A stretch of 64,000 nucleotides of DNA from Echinicola sp. 20G (GCF_015533855.1 NZ_AP024154.1:1677001-1741000); one strand, 5' to 3'; shown: positions 1-8,611, counted from the first letter of the stretch. Numbers and translations: made by a program. Notes: generated by a model from the letters alone, not told the origin.

Positions 1-1158
1 AATGACCTGCAGATAGACAAACCCTTCTCCACTGTAGCGGTATTTTTCTCCTGGTTTCCCATGAACTTGTAATTTCATATCTGGCTCCATAAATCTCCAA
101 TTGGCAAAACCCGAAGTATGGGACAAGCACATCCTTGCCGTGATCTGATGGTACAGGGAGTCCTCCTTCAAGTCAGCATAATCATCATGCCACCGGGTCA
201 TAGGTTCATAATCATATATTTTTTGAGGCAAGTAAGATTCCAGCGGAGTATCCAAGTCGATAAGACCTTCTTCTACCAGTTTCATAACCAAGATACTAAA
301 CACCGCCTTGCTCAGGGAGGCGCCATAAATATTGGTAGAGTCGGTGAGTATTAGCTTTTGGGGAAAATCTTTGTAGCCAATTACTTTTTGGTAAACGGGT
401 TTTTTATCATTGAAAATGGCCACGGCCATTCCATGTATCTCTGCTTCTTGGGCCCACTGGTGGAGTTTTAGGGTGAGGGAATCCTCAGAAATTTTACTTC
501 CATCTAACCTTTCGATCTCTTGGGAAGTCTTATGGGTACAGCCTAATACGGAAAGCACTGAAAAGGATATTACTACGAGTTTGGTGACAGTGGATTTCTT
601 CAATTTCAAAAAGGGGATGGATAGGGGATAATAGCATTTGTCTTTTTTGACCACATAGATGATGTTGCAGATTACAATGCCCACTAATATGGGAACAGTG
701 GATATAAACAGGAAAAATCCCCATTTTTCGATGGTCACTAGGCTGATAAAAGATAAAGTTGCGAGTAGGATGGCGGTAATCTGGAAGTTGATGACCTTGA
801 CCCCATGCCTGTCATAGATGGGATTGTCATCTCTCTTGTGAATCCAAATAAAGAGAGGAAGGAGGACATTGCACAAAGGAATAAATACACCCAATAAGGG
901 AGTGGAATGCAACAGCAAAAGCCATTTTTTCTTTAAGGTTTCCTCCTTAGGGTCATTTAAGGGGATCAATTGGTTGACTTCGATCTCCAAAGCTACTGCA
1001 AGTAGCTTGATGGTATTTAGATGGGGTTTCACTTCAGATTTTTCGATACGCTGTATGGTCCGCACAGTAACCTCTGTTTTTAGGGCCAATTCTTCCTGAG
1101 ATAAACCTTTGCTTTTTCTGTAGTAGATAAGCCTTTCGGCAAATGATTGATTGTTCAT
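1..1158 (-). CDS. XRE HTH - DUF4870 - class C beta-lactamase-fold serine hydrolase fusion (C-terminus beyond window)
   Basis: An uninterrupted reading frame from the ATG at 1158 runs off the left edge (386 residues visible, no stop). Residues about 5-60 form an XRE/HTH_3 DNA-binding domain (SQEELALKTEVTVRTIQRIE). Residues about 79-170 are hydrophobic and match DUF4870, including the family's HG-x-x-V-NFQIT stretch at 118-127. A further hydrophobic segment at about 192-206 ends in a lipobox-like VLGC (Cys207). From about 225 on it is a class C beta-lactamase/PBP-like hydrolase, with nucleophile motif S281-L-S-K284 and a YSGEG motif at 375-379. The neighbour at 1463-2656 has a closely similar catalytic part but only a signal peptide. 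Inferred layout: DNA-binding head in the cytoplasm, hydrolase in the periplasm, making it a candidate one-component sensor. HTH-DUF4870 proteins are known; I do not recognise this triple fusion. The frame was checked at each line of sequence from 1158 down to base 1. Confidence 0.85.
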   Translation of the reverse strand, partial: MNNQSFAERLIYYRKSKGLSQEELALKTEVTVRTIQRIEKSEVKPHLNTIKLLAVALEIEVNQLIPLNDPKEETLKKKWLLLLHSTPLLGVFIPLCNVLLPLFIWIHKRDDNPIYDRHGVKVINFQITAILLATLSFISLVTIEKWGFFLFISTVPILVGIVICNIIYVVKKDKCYYPLSIPFLKLKKSTVTKLVVISFSVLSVLGCTHKTSQEIERLDGSKISEDSLTLKLHQWAQEAEIHGMAVAIFNDKKPVYQKVIGYKDFPQKLILTDSTNIYGASLSKAVFSILVMKLVEEGLIDLDTPLESYLPQKIYDYEPMTRWHDDYADLKEDSLYHQITARMCLSHTSGFANWRFMEPDMKLQVHGKPGEKYRYSGEGFVYLQVI

Positions 1159-1462
1159 TTGTTTTCGTTTTGCTGATGAAGCAAATGTATCCAAGATCCC
1201 TTGCCATTTCCCCGACATTTAGATGTCATGTTTCTGTCATTGTCTTGAAATTCATGGTGTTAGAAGGGTAAATTATAAAAATCAAATGGTTTATTGAAAC
1301 GAGGGAGCAGCTAAAAAGTGAGAAGGGTTAATTAGAATTGGCCTTTGGAATCACTTTTATCTAAGGACCAGGGGGAACGGGCGATTAAATTCAGCAGAGT
1401 TTATTAAGGTTGAAATGGTAAAAAATATTTCAGGTTAGTTTTTGGCTTAAAAATGACGGCTT
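1159..1462. other. Intergenic region upstream of the HTH-hydrolase fusion
   Basis: About 300 bases without a convincing gene. It holds a TAnnTTTG-type -7 box on the minus strand (1182-1189) and, just upstream of it, a small palindrome (GACAT 1214-1218, ATGTC 1223-1227). The rest is AT-rich and shows no terminator or RNA gene that I can recognise. Confidence 0.5.
1182..1189 (-). promoter_or_regulatory. Candidate Bacteroidota -7 promoter element
   Basis: Read on the minus strand this is TACATTTG, an exact fit to the TAnnTTTG consensus, 24 bases upstream of the ATG at 1158. No TTTG -33 element lies at the usual spacing, so it is only a candidate. Confidence 0.4.
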
Positions 1463-2656
1463 TTAATTATCATAAGGAATGAAGTTTTCCCAATACCAAG
1501 GCATCCAATGGTCTCCCATGGAAATTTCGAGTAGTTCTTTAAATATTCCTTCCCCATTGGAACTGTTACACATAATGATCAATCCTAAATTTTTTGTGGG
1601 ATAAAAGATGGCATAATGCTCCCAGCCGTCCATGTGACCTTCTTTAAATACTGCTTTTCCATAGGGTGTCTGGTAGATGCCCCAACCCAAGCCATAACTT
1701 AAGTCAATAGCAGCATTTTCGTCGGTGACCTTCCATCTGTTCTCCCCAAATTGTTGTTTGGACTTAATGGCAATTTGGGAAGTAAACATTTCTTCAAATG
1801 CAGAAGAACTCAGCCCTTTTCTGGCCAACATCGCTTGAATAAACTTTGCATAATCTTCAGGGGTGGTGTCCATGCTTCCGGCCGCATACTCTTGATCCCT
1901 TTTTCTTCTTTCGAGAACTTTTTTCTTCTTATAGTGCCCAACGGCGTAGTTACCTTCAAAGCGATCTTGCCATAAGAAACTGGTCATGTTCATTTCAAGC
2001 GGTTGAAAAACATAGGTTTGTGCCAATTCTTCCAATCCTTTATGAGTGATCTGTTCCACCACAAACTGAAGTAGCTGAATTCCCTCTCCGGAATAAATGT
2101 AATAGGTTCCGGGATCAGATTGTATCCTTAGAGGCTCAGACATATTGATTCCGGAATTGGTGATGTACCTCCAGTTGGGAAAGCCTGTAGTGTGGGACAG
2201 ACACATCCTTGCAGTTATTTGCTTATACCTGTCATCTCCCTTAAGAGCTTCGTACCCTTCATAGCTCTGTTGAAAGCTGTAAGAGGTCAGTGGTTTTTCA
2301 AGGTATTCTACGAGTGGTCTGTCTAAATCTAACATACCCAAATCGGTTAATTTCATAACGATATAGGCAAATAGGGGTTTGCTAAGAGATGCAGCATAGA
2401 AATTATGGGTAGTCTGTAAAGCTTGTTTCTTTTTTAAATTTCTTGAGCCATAGGCCTTTTGGAATAGTACACTGTCCTTTGTAACTATTGTGATGGCAAG
2501 TCCATGAACATTGGCGGCAGATTTTAACCGTTCAATATTAGTGTCCAACATTTCGATGTTTATAGAGGAGTTATCTATTCTTTGGACAGTTTGGGCGTAA
2601 TTTACGTTCGAAAGGAGAAAACTTACCCATATGAAAAGGAGCTTAGTAAGGTTCAT
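1463..2656 (-). CDS. Secreted class C beta-lactamase-fold serine hydrolase
   Basis: A 397-residue protein with an N-terminal signal peptide (cleavage probably after NYAQ, about residue 22) and a beta-lactamase/PBP4*-like domain. Visible motifs are the nucleophile tetrad S90-L-S-K93, a YSGEG box near residue 190 in place of the usual YxN, and a GHMDGW motif near residue 340 where the third (KTG/HxG) box is expected. Such proteins act in the periplasm on peptides, esters or cell-wall fragments; substrates cannot be told from sequence and true beta-lactamase activity should not be assumed. It closely resembles the hydrolase part of the preceding fusion gene (shared ITARMCLSHT, NWR and YSGEG stretches), so the two are probably a tandem duplication. 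Confidence 0.88.
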   Translation of the reverse strand: MNLTKLLFIWVSFLLSNVNYAQTVQRIDNSSINIEMLDTNIERLKSAANVHGLAITIVTKDSVLFQKAYGSRNLKKKQALQTTHNFYAASLSKPLFAYIVMKLTDLGMLDLDRPLVEYLEKPLTSYSFQQSYEGYEALKGDDRYKQITARMCLSHTTGFPNWRYITNSGINMSEPLRIQSDPGTYYIYSGEGIQLLQFVVEQITHKGLEELAQTYVFQPLEMNMTSFLWQDRFEGNYAVGHYKKKKVLERRKRDQEYAAGSMDTTPEDYAKFIQAMLARKGLSSSAFEEMFTSQIAIKSKQQFGENRWKVTDENAAIDLSYGLGWGIYQTPYGKAVFKEGHMDGWEHYAIFYPTKNLGLIIMCNSSNGEGIFKELLEISMGDHWMPWYWENFIPYDN

Positions 2657-2837
2657 CTATTTTTGAGTTATTATCCTTTAATATCCAAAAATTGTTTTCA
2701 AAACTCATGTATATACTGGAATAACTGTAGAGATATTCATTGAAGGCCTCACCAACATGTATCCATGAATTTACTTTAAAAATGTAGTTTGTATATTTAC
2801 AGCCATCATTTTGTAAAAACTTTTAGTTGACGATTAC

Positions 2838-2948
2838 ATGAAAAGTGATTTTTACTTAGTAGGTGTCATGATATTGATATGCGTTTCCTGTAGAAGTGAT
2901 CAAAAGGAAATTGCTAGATTTAAAGAAGACCCCGGTGATTCAATTTAG
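2838..2948 (+). CDS. Lipoprotein-like N-terminal fragment (36 residues)
   Basis: A short frame from the ATG at 2838 encodes a hydrophobic leader ending in a lipobox-like ICVSC followed by RSDQKE, then about 15 residues and a TAG stop. It looks like the start of a small lipoprotein. The longer frame beginning at 2896 is in a different phase and overlaps it, so either this is a tiny lipoprotein or the locus is frameshifted. Low confidence. Confidence 0.3.
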   Translation: MKSDFYLVGVMILICVSCRSDQKEIARFKEDPGDSI

Positions 2949-3189
2949 TCCACTTGCTATATTAACTCCTTATTTTTTTCTTGTATCGGAAGTAGATGAA
3001 GACGATCGAACAGGGTCTAGTTATGGCAGCAATGAATATTTGGATATGAACGAGGGTTGTATGTTTGCAGTAAGAATGGGGATAGGTAAAGATGATCAAA
3101 AGAAATTTCGGTCAAGTTTATTATTGAGCTGTTATGGGCAAGAAGAATTTAGCTTGAAAGGTTGTCCAACATTAAGAAGTGTTAAATAA
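2896..3189 (+). CDS. Hypothetical protein, possibly the rest of a frameshifted lipoprotein gene
   Basis: A 97-residue frame without recognisable domains. The first 20 residues are out of phase with a lipoprotein-type leader starting at 2838, and the remainder (acidic stretch SEVDEDDRTG, three Cys) could be the body of that lipoprotein after a frameshift near 2940. It lies on the plus strand just upstream of a small membrane protein gene (gap 6 bases). No function can be assigned. Confidence 0.3.
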   Translation: MIKRKLLDLKKTPVIQFSPLAILTPYFFLVSEVDEDDRTGSSYGSNEYLDMNEGCMFAVRMGIGKDDQKKFRSSLLLSCYGQEEFSLKGCPTLRSVK

Positions 3190-3195
3190 CAAGAT

Positions 3196-3393
3196 ATGTT
3201 ACTTATTACAATCATTAAATTTTTAGGAACCTTGATTGGTATGGGAATAGCGATTGGGTACTGGGTAGCTGCTTTGATCAAAAAGAATAATCAGAAACTC
3301 AAAAGAGCAGGTTGGGCTTTCCTTTTCACATTTGGTTTTTTATTATTATCCACAGCAGCTGAGTTTTTATACATGTACTTAAGTGGCGCCTAA
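3196..3393 (+). CDS. Small two-helix membrane protein
   Basis: A 65-residue protein with two clear membrane segments (about residues 3-27 and 41-61) separated by a basic loop (IKKNNQKLKRAGW), which predicts a hairpin with the loop in the cytoplasm. No family recognised. It follows the weak open reading frame at 2896-3189 by 6 bases and is convergent with mnmD. The coding call rests on the regular hydrophobic pattern and the positive-inside loop. Confidence 0.5.
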   Translation: MLLITIIKFLGTLIGMGIAIGYWVAALIKKNNQKLKRAGWAFLFTFGFLLLSTAAEFLYMYLSGA

Positions 3394-3454
3394 TCCCCAA
3401 AATTATGATCCAGCAAGAATTACATTATCTGTGTTTATCCCTTTTATCTGTGGA

Positions 3455-4138
3455 TCAAATCTTAGTTCCTCTGACCATTTCTTTTTTGCCTGGAGGGCCA
3501 GGGAGGGTTTCTACATGGAGTCCTAGTTCGGTCAAATCTCTTTTGAGTTGGCCTTTTGCGCAATAGGTGACAAAAACACCGCCCGGGTTCATGGCATCGA
3601 TTACCTTGCCCAGCAGCTCCTTTGTCCATAGTTCTGGCTGTTTGCTGGGTGCAAAGGCATCAAAGAAAACCACATCAGCTGGATACAGCTGCACTTCCTC
3701 CAAGGTCGCTTGATCCTTTTTCATATTGAAGTATTCTGTCAAAGCACCACCTTGGTTCCAAGGGGCTTTGTGCAGTCTTTGGAATTGTCCCTGGAAGTGA
3801 CTCAATCCCTCGTCTATCGACGTATAGTTTAGTTGGGTGTAAATATCTTCTGGAACAGGAAATGGTTCGATGGTATGATAAAGCAAAGGCAGCTTGTTTT
3901 GCTCCGCCCAGACCAAAGCCAGCCAAGCATTAAGGCCCGTTCCAAAGCCCACCTCAAACACCCGGATGGGCTGCTGATGTGGGTGGTGCGTGTACCAATG
4001 GTCCAACCCATAGAGGAAAAATACATGGATTGATTCCCGGTAAGCACCGTGAAAAGAATGATAGGTTTCATTCAATTCTGGCACATAGAGGGAGTGAGAA
4101 CCATCTTCTGTTTCGATGAGTTTGATTGCTCTTTCCAT
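3455..4138 (-). CDS. mnmD: tRNA (5-methylaminomethyl-2-thiouridine34) methyltransferase MnmD-like
   Basis: A 227-residue SAM-dependent methyltransferase of the MnmC N-domain (DUF752) type, standing alone as in MnmD. The SAM-binding loop reads EVGFGTGLNAW (residues 62-72), and the diagnostic FFDAFAPSKQPELW motif lies near residues 153-166, followed by FVTYCAKG. It would convert the nm5(s2)U wobble base of tRNA to mnm5(s2)U. The FAD-dependent MnmC C-terminal domain is absent, so the substrate must come directly from MnmE/MnmG. The start is one base after the ispF stop, so the two are almost certainly co-transcribed. Confidence 0.88.
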   Translation of the reverse strand: MERAIKLIETEDGSHSLYVPELNETYHSFHGAYRESIHVFFLYGLDHWYTHHPHQQPIRVFEVGFGTGLNAWLALVWAEQNKLPLLYHTIEPFPVPEDIYTQLNYTSIDEGLSHFQGQFQRLHKAPWNQGGALTEYFNMKKDQATLEEVQLYPADVVFFDAFAPSKQPELWTKELLGKVIDAMNPGGVFVTYCAKGQLKRDLTELGLHVETLPGPPGKKEMVRGTKI

Positions 4139-4139
4139 C

Positions 4140-4625
4140 TTAATTGACTTTATAGATCAAAGCCACACAATAGGCAGAAACCCCTTCTTGACGACCTACA
4201 AATCCCAGTTTTTCCGTGGTGGTGGCTTTGATGGAAACATTGTTTTCGGGGATTTTCATTACGTCTGCCAAGCAGGTCTTCATGGTATCGATATGAGGGT
4301 TAACCTTGGGTTTTTGGAGACAAATAGTAGTGTCTAGATTGCCAATTTCATAACCTTCTTCACGGATCATGGTCATCACATCCCTGAGGAGGATTTTACT
4401 GTCGATACCTTTGTATTCTGGGTCTTGATCTGAGAAATGATAGCCAATATCCCTTAAGTTTGCTGCTCCGAGCAAGGCATCACAGATGACATGAATCAGC
4501 ACGTCAGCATCTGAGTGCCCCACTGCTCCTTTGGTATGTTCCAGTTTGATGCCGCCCAACCAGAAGTCATAACCTTCCTGCAATTGGTGCACATCATATC
4601 CAAATCCAATTCTAAAGTTATTCAT
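4140..4625 (-). CDS. ispF: 2-C-methyl-D-erythritol 2,4-cyclodiphosphate synthase
   Basis: A 161-residue protein of normal IspF length. It makes MEcPP from CDP-ME 2-phosphate in the non-mevalonate isoprenoid pathway and works as a trimer. Zinc ligands are visible as Asp11 and His13 (GYDVHQL) and His45 in the HSDADVLIH box; the family signature around ATTTEKLGFVGRQEG closes the protein. It lies directly upstream of mnmD with one base between them. Confidence 0.95.
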   Translation of the reverse strand: MNNFRIGFGYDVHQLQEGYDFWLGGIKLEHTKGAVGHSDADVLIHVICDALLGAANLRDIGYHFSDQDPEYKGIDSKILLRDVMTMIREEGYEIGNLDTTICLQKPKVNPHIDTMKTCLADVMKIPENNVSIKATTTEKLGFVGRQEGVSAYCVALIYKVN

Positions 4626-4711
4626 GCGGTGAAGATAATAGATTTGGTTGGGATTTTATAAAGAGAAGAAGCTATACCTATTATGGAACGGTTTGGAATA
4701 AAGAAGACGAT

Positions 4712-5965
4712 TTAAGCACTCGTCCCGTTTTTATTACTTTTATAATAAAGGGTTGAAGCATTTTCTTCAATGATGGTTTGTTTGGCGAAAGCAGAAATCT
4801 GATCAGCAGTAATGGTGGTTTTCTTGTCATACTCCATCTGATAAAGGTCAGGAGTTCCCAATTGGGTATAATAAGCCAGGTTCATAGCACGATTGATCAA
4901 TTGGATGCTTTCATAGGTCTTCATGGCTTCCGCTTGGTTCTTGACCTTTTCAATGGTCTCTGAAGAAATGGCCGTTTCGATAAACTCTTGTACTACTTCA
5001 TCCAAAACTTTTTCTGCTTCTTCTGCACTTTTACCTTTTTCCATTTTACCTGAAAAAACCATTAGTCCCGGATCCATGGAGCCGAGTACATAGGCATTGC
5101 AGGAAGCAAAAATATCAGTGTTTTTGACCAGTTTTTGTTCCAATAGTGAAGACCTTCCAAAGCCCAAAATATCGGTGATCAGGTCACATTCCAGGTAACC
5201 GGACTGCAGCCTTCCCGGTACATGATAGGCTTTATACAAAGCATCAGTAGGTACATCAGCTAAGCAAGTATGGATTCTTTTGCCCTTTTGAGGGATTTCT
5301 TGAATGATGCTGGCACCATTCTTTTTGGCAGCTGGAATTGGACCAAACCACTTTTGGGTCATTTCCAAGATTTCCTCACTATTCACATCACCTGCTACTA
5401 CCAGAATAGCATTGTTCGGTGCATAGTGATCATGATAAAAAGACCTGATATCTGTTTCTGTAAATCCTTCAATATCCGCAATTTCCTTCCCGATAGTTGG
5501 CCATTGGTAAGGGTGGTTTTGGTAGCAGAGTTGCCTCAGTTGGTGCATGGCGTCCCCATAAGGTTGGTTGAGGTAACGCTGCTTGAACTCTTCTATCACC
5601 ACTTTCCTTTGGGTTTCAATGGTTTTGTGGCTCAGGTTAAGCTGTAACATTCGGTCAGACTCCAGCCAAAAAGCCGTTTCTATATTGGTAGCGGGAAGGG
5701 TGACATAATAATTGGTGATGTCCGTATTGGTAAAGGCGTTGCATTCTCCTCCTACCCTTTCCAAGGCGCTGTCAAAGCTGGGGACATTTTTGGATCCCCC
5801 AAACATCAAGTGCTCAAAATAATGGGCAAGGCCTGTTTTGCCCGCCACCTCATTTCTAGAGCCAACCTTATAGATAATGTTGGTTACAGCCATTTTGGTA
5901 CTGTGGTCCTCGTGAATCACCAGCTGTAAGCCGTTGTCTAAGATATGTCGCTCGTAGTTTATCAT
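4712..5965 (-). CDS. M16 family zinc metallopeptidase (pitrilysin/MPP-like)
   Basis: A 417-residue protein with the inverted zinc motif HYFEH (48-52) and a downstream glutamate-rich helix (VVIEEF) supplying the third ligand, followed by the C-terminal M16 domain (about 185-400). No signal peptide is apparent: the mature-type sequence starts directly with MINYERHILDNGL. M16 enzymes degrade short peptides; the PqqL/YmxG-like single-unit form is common in Bacteroidota. An 85-base gap separates it from ispF on the same strand, and a perfect inverted repeat lies upstream (6063-6094). Confidence 0.85.
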   Translation of the reverse strand: MINYERHILDNGLQLVIHEDHSTKMAVTNIIYKVGSRNEVAGKTGLAHYFEHLMFGGSKNVPSFDSALERVGGECNAFTNTDITNYYVTLPATNIETAFWLESDRMLQLNLSHKTIETQRKVVIEEFKQRYLNQPYGDAMHQLRQLCYQNHPYQWPTIGKEIADIEGFTETDIRSFYHDHYAPNNAILVVAGDVNSEEILEMTQKWFGPIPAAKKNGASIIQEIPQKGKRIHTCLADVPTDALYKAYHVPGRLQSGYLECDLITDILGFGRSSLLEQKLVKNTDIFASCNAYVLGSMDPGLMVFSGKMEKGKSAEEAEKVLDEVVQEFIETAISSETIEKVKNQAEAMKTYESIQLINRAMNLAYYTQLGTPDLYQMEYDKKTTITADQISAFAKQTIIEENASTLYYKSNKNGTSA

Positions 5966-6062
5966 AAGTCAAACTTCCCCATCCGAAAAAACCTACGGAC
6001 TAAAATCCTTGGTTGGACTGTTAATAGGATATACTTGTAAATAAAGTCAAATAAATAGTAAA

Positions 6063-6094
6063 ACAACTGTTAATCAGCTAGTATTAACAGTTGT
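6063..6094. repeat. Perfect 12-bp inverted repeat between the copper genes and the M16 gene
   Basis: ACAACTGTTAAT (6063-6074) and its exact complement (6083-6094) are separated by 8 bases. It lies downstream of the copper chaperone gene and upstream of the M16 start. No T-tract follows on the minus strand, so it could be an operator or a weak terminator. Confidence 0.5.
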
Positions 6095-6141
6095 CCCTTG
6101 CAAAGCTAATAAAATCTGGCAAAAGGTGCCGGAAGAATTTT

Positions 6142-6342
6142 TCAAATAGCCTCCCCATTATACCCCGCCTCTTCCAAGGCCGAAATGATTTCCTGGGTCG
6201 TTGCCTCTCCCTCTGCGGTTAGGATTCTGTCTGGATCTGTTAGGTCTACTTTCCAGGTAGTGTTGGGCAATTGATCAAGCTTGGGCTGTACAGTGGCCAC
6301 ACAAGCGCCACATTTGATATTGGTTTTTAGTTGGATCATCAT
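6142..6342 (-). CDS. Heavy-metal-associated (HMA) domain copper chaperone, CopZ-like
   Basis: A 66-residue single HMA-fold protein with the metal-binding CGAC motif at residues 12-15 and the closing helix EIISALEEAGYNG. It would shuttle Cu(I) in the cytoplasm to the adjacent P-type ATPase; the gene starts 20 bases after the ATPase stop, so both are in one transcript. The usual MxCxxC is IKCGAC here, which is still compatible with Cu(I) binding. Confidence 0.85.
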   Translation of the reverse strand: MMIQLKTNIKCGACVATVQPKLDQLPNTTWKVDLTDPDRILTAEGEATTQEIISALEEAGYNGEAI

Positions 6343-6362
6343 TTTACTGTTTACTGTTTGAA

Positions 6363-8558
6363 TTATCTTTTTAATCTAAGGCTATTGCTAACCACAGACA
6401 CTGAACTCAGTGCCATGGCCCCGCCGGCAATCATCGGATTGAGTAAAAATCCAAAAGCTGGATAGAGGACTCCAGCAGCCAATGGGATTCCTATAATGTT
6501 GTAAATAAATGCCCAAAACAGATTTTGACGGATGGTTTTAACTGTTTTTCGAGTCAAACTCAACATCTGTGGGACCTGGGCAAGGTCTGAATGAATCAAA
6601 GTGACTTTCGCCACATCCATTGCAATGTCCGTGCCTTTTCCCATGGCAATGCTCAGGTCTGCCAATGCCAGGGCTTCACTGTCATTGATACCATCGCCAA
6701 TCATAGCAACGGTTTTTCCGTTTTTTTGTAAAGCTTTAATATATCCGGCTTTATCGGTTGGAAGCATACCGGATTGATAATGCTGGATTCCTACATTTTG
6801 GGCCATGGCTTGGGCAGTTTTTTCTTGGTCACCTGTAAGCATATGGACTTCCATTCCCATCTCCATAAGTTCTTTGATGGCACTTTTTGAATTTTCCTTA
6901 ATGGAGTCTGCCATCGCGATGACACCGATGATTTCTTGGTTTTTTGCCCAATAGATAACAATATGACCTTGGTTTAAGTGGTGGCTCTCAAAATCTTTCA
7001 TCCAGTCTTTCCCTGTTGCTCCTTGAGTCTTTAACCAATCTTTTTTGCCTACTGCATAATAGTTTCCTTCAAACTGGGCAGAAACTCCATTGCCTGTATG
7101 GGATTGGAAGTTGGCCAAATCTGCTTTGTTGAAATTGGCTTTTAGGTGTTGCACCACTGCATCAGCCAAAGGGTGTTCGCTTTGGGATTCCATGGCCAGG
7201 AGGACTCCCATTTCTTTTTCAGAAGCTATAAGCTGGGGAGCGAGTTGGATGTCCTCTACAGTTGGCTTTCCCTCAGTGATGGTCCCCGTCTTATCCAAAA
7301 CGATAGTGTCCACCTTATGCCCGACCTCTAAGCTTTCTGCATCCTTGATCAACATACCCATCGAGGCTCCTTTGCCAATACCCGCCATGATAGCCGTCGG
7401 TGTGGCCAGTCCCAATGCGCAGGGACAAGCAATGACCAAGACAGTTACAAAGGCCAGCATGCCATGAAGCCAGGCATCTTCTATCCCACTAAGTCCCCAA
7501 ACCAAAAAGGCTAAGATGCCAATACTAATGACAATAGGAACAAATATGGCCGTAATCTTATCTACTAACTTTTGTACTGGGGCCTTGGAGCCCTGTGCCT
7601 CTTTGATTTTTTGAATAATCTGGGCCAAAAGGGTGGTGTCACCTGCTTGTTCTACTTGAAATTGGAAACTTCCATTTTGGTTGATGGTACCTGCAAATAC
7701 CTGATCCCCCGATTGCTTAGCGATGGGGACGGGTTCTCCAGTCAGCATGCTTTCATTGATATAGGAATGGCCATCAATGATCTTTCCGTCTAGCGGTATT
7801 TTTTGTCCAGGTTTGACCAGGATGAATTCTCCCACTGAAACCTTTTGTGTCTTTTTTACTATTTCCTTTCCATTTTCCATGACAATAAGCTCATCTGGTT
7901 GAAGTCCCATCAGCTTCTTCAGGGCTTCTCCAGTTCCTGCTTTGGCACCAGACTCCAACATCCTTCCCAGCAGAATAAAGAAAACTATGACCGCTGCTGC
8001 TTCAAAATACACGTGAGCGGTTATTCCTCTTTGGGTCAACCATTCTGGAAAAAAAGTGGTGAATGTACTGTATAGATAAGCTACACCTGTACTGACGGCT
8101 ACTAAGGTGTCCATATTGGCTTTTCCATGTTTGGCTTGACGTACAGCATTGATAAAGAATTGGAGGCCAAAGACAAACAATACTGGTGTAGTCAAAGCCC
8201 ACATGATATAATTGGCAAAAGGAATATCCATTAGGAACATGCCGATGATAAAGACGGGGGTGGCAAGAATGCCAGCAGCAATAGTATTCCTTTTTAATTT
8301 TAGATAGGCTTGCTGTTGGTTTTTCTCCAAGTCACTGGTTTCCATCTTTTCAATGATGATGTCATAACCAGATTCTCTTACTGCTTTTTGGATGGCATTT
8401 GGATCTGCTTCTTTTTCAAGTTGAAGCAAGGCAGAATGGGTGGCAAAGTTCACACTGGCTGATTGCACCCCAACTTGCTTTTTCAGGGTGTTTTCCACAC
8501 TGCTGGCACAGGCAGCACAGCTCATTCCGGTAACTGGCCATTCTATTTTATTGCTCAT
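6363..8558 (-). CDS. copA: Copper-translocating P1B-type ATPase CopA
   Basis: A 731-residue inner-membrane ATPase that exports Cu(I). One N-terminal HMA domain carries GMSCAAC (Cys14, Cys17). Then come the membrane helices, the actuator loop with TGEP, the CPC metal site in the membrane (Cys378-Pro-Cys380), the phosphorylation site DKTGT (Asp422), the HP motif (SEHPLADA) and the GDGINDSEALA hinge. Length and motif order are those of a complete CopA with a single HMA domain. It heads an operon with the small chaperone and is divergent from bshC. Confidence 0.95.
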   Translation of the reverse strand: MSNKIEWPVTGMSCAACASSVENTLKKQVGVQSASVNFATHSALLQLEKEADPNAIQKAVRESGYDIIIEKMETSDLEKNQQQAYLKLKRNTIAAGILATPVFIIGMFLMDIPFANYIMWALTTPVLFVFGLQFFINAVRQAKHGKANMDTLVAVSTGVAYLYSTFTTFFPEWLTQRGITAHVYFEAAAVIVFFILLGRMLESGAKAGTGEALKKLMGLQPDELIVMENGKEIVKKTQKVSVGEFILVKPGQKIPLDGKIIDGHSYINESMLTGEPVPIAKQSGDQVFAGTINQNGSFQFQVEQAGDTTLLAQIIQKIKEAQGSKAPVQKLVDKITAIFVPIVISIGILAFLVWGLSGIEDAWLHGMLAFVTVLVIACPCALGLATPTAIMAGIGKGASMGMLIKDAESLEVGHKVDTIVLDKTGTITEGKPTVEDIQLAPQLIASEKEMGVLLAMESQSEHPLADAVVQHLKANFNKADLANFQSHTGNGVSAQFEGNYYAVGKKDWLKTQGATGKDWMKDFESHHLNQGHIVIYWAKNQEIIGVIAMADSIKENSKSAIKELMEMGMEVHMLTGDQEKTAQAMAQNVGIQHYQSGMLPTDKAGYIKALQKNGKTVAMIGDGINDSEALALADLSIAMGKGTDIAMDVAKVTLIHSDLAQVPQMLSLTRKTVKTIRQNLFWAFIYNIIGIPLAAGVLYPAFGFLLNPMIAGGAMALSSVSVVSNSLRLKR

Positions 8559-8611
8559 GATGTTTTATTTCGGTTTTGGTCGGGCTCTTTTGAAGCCTTA
8601 AGGTTACGAAA

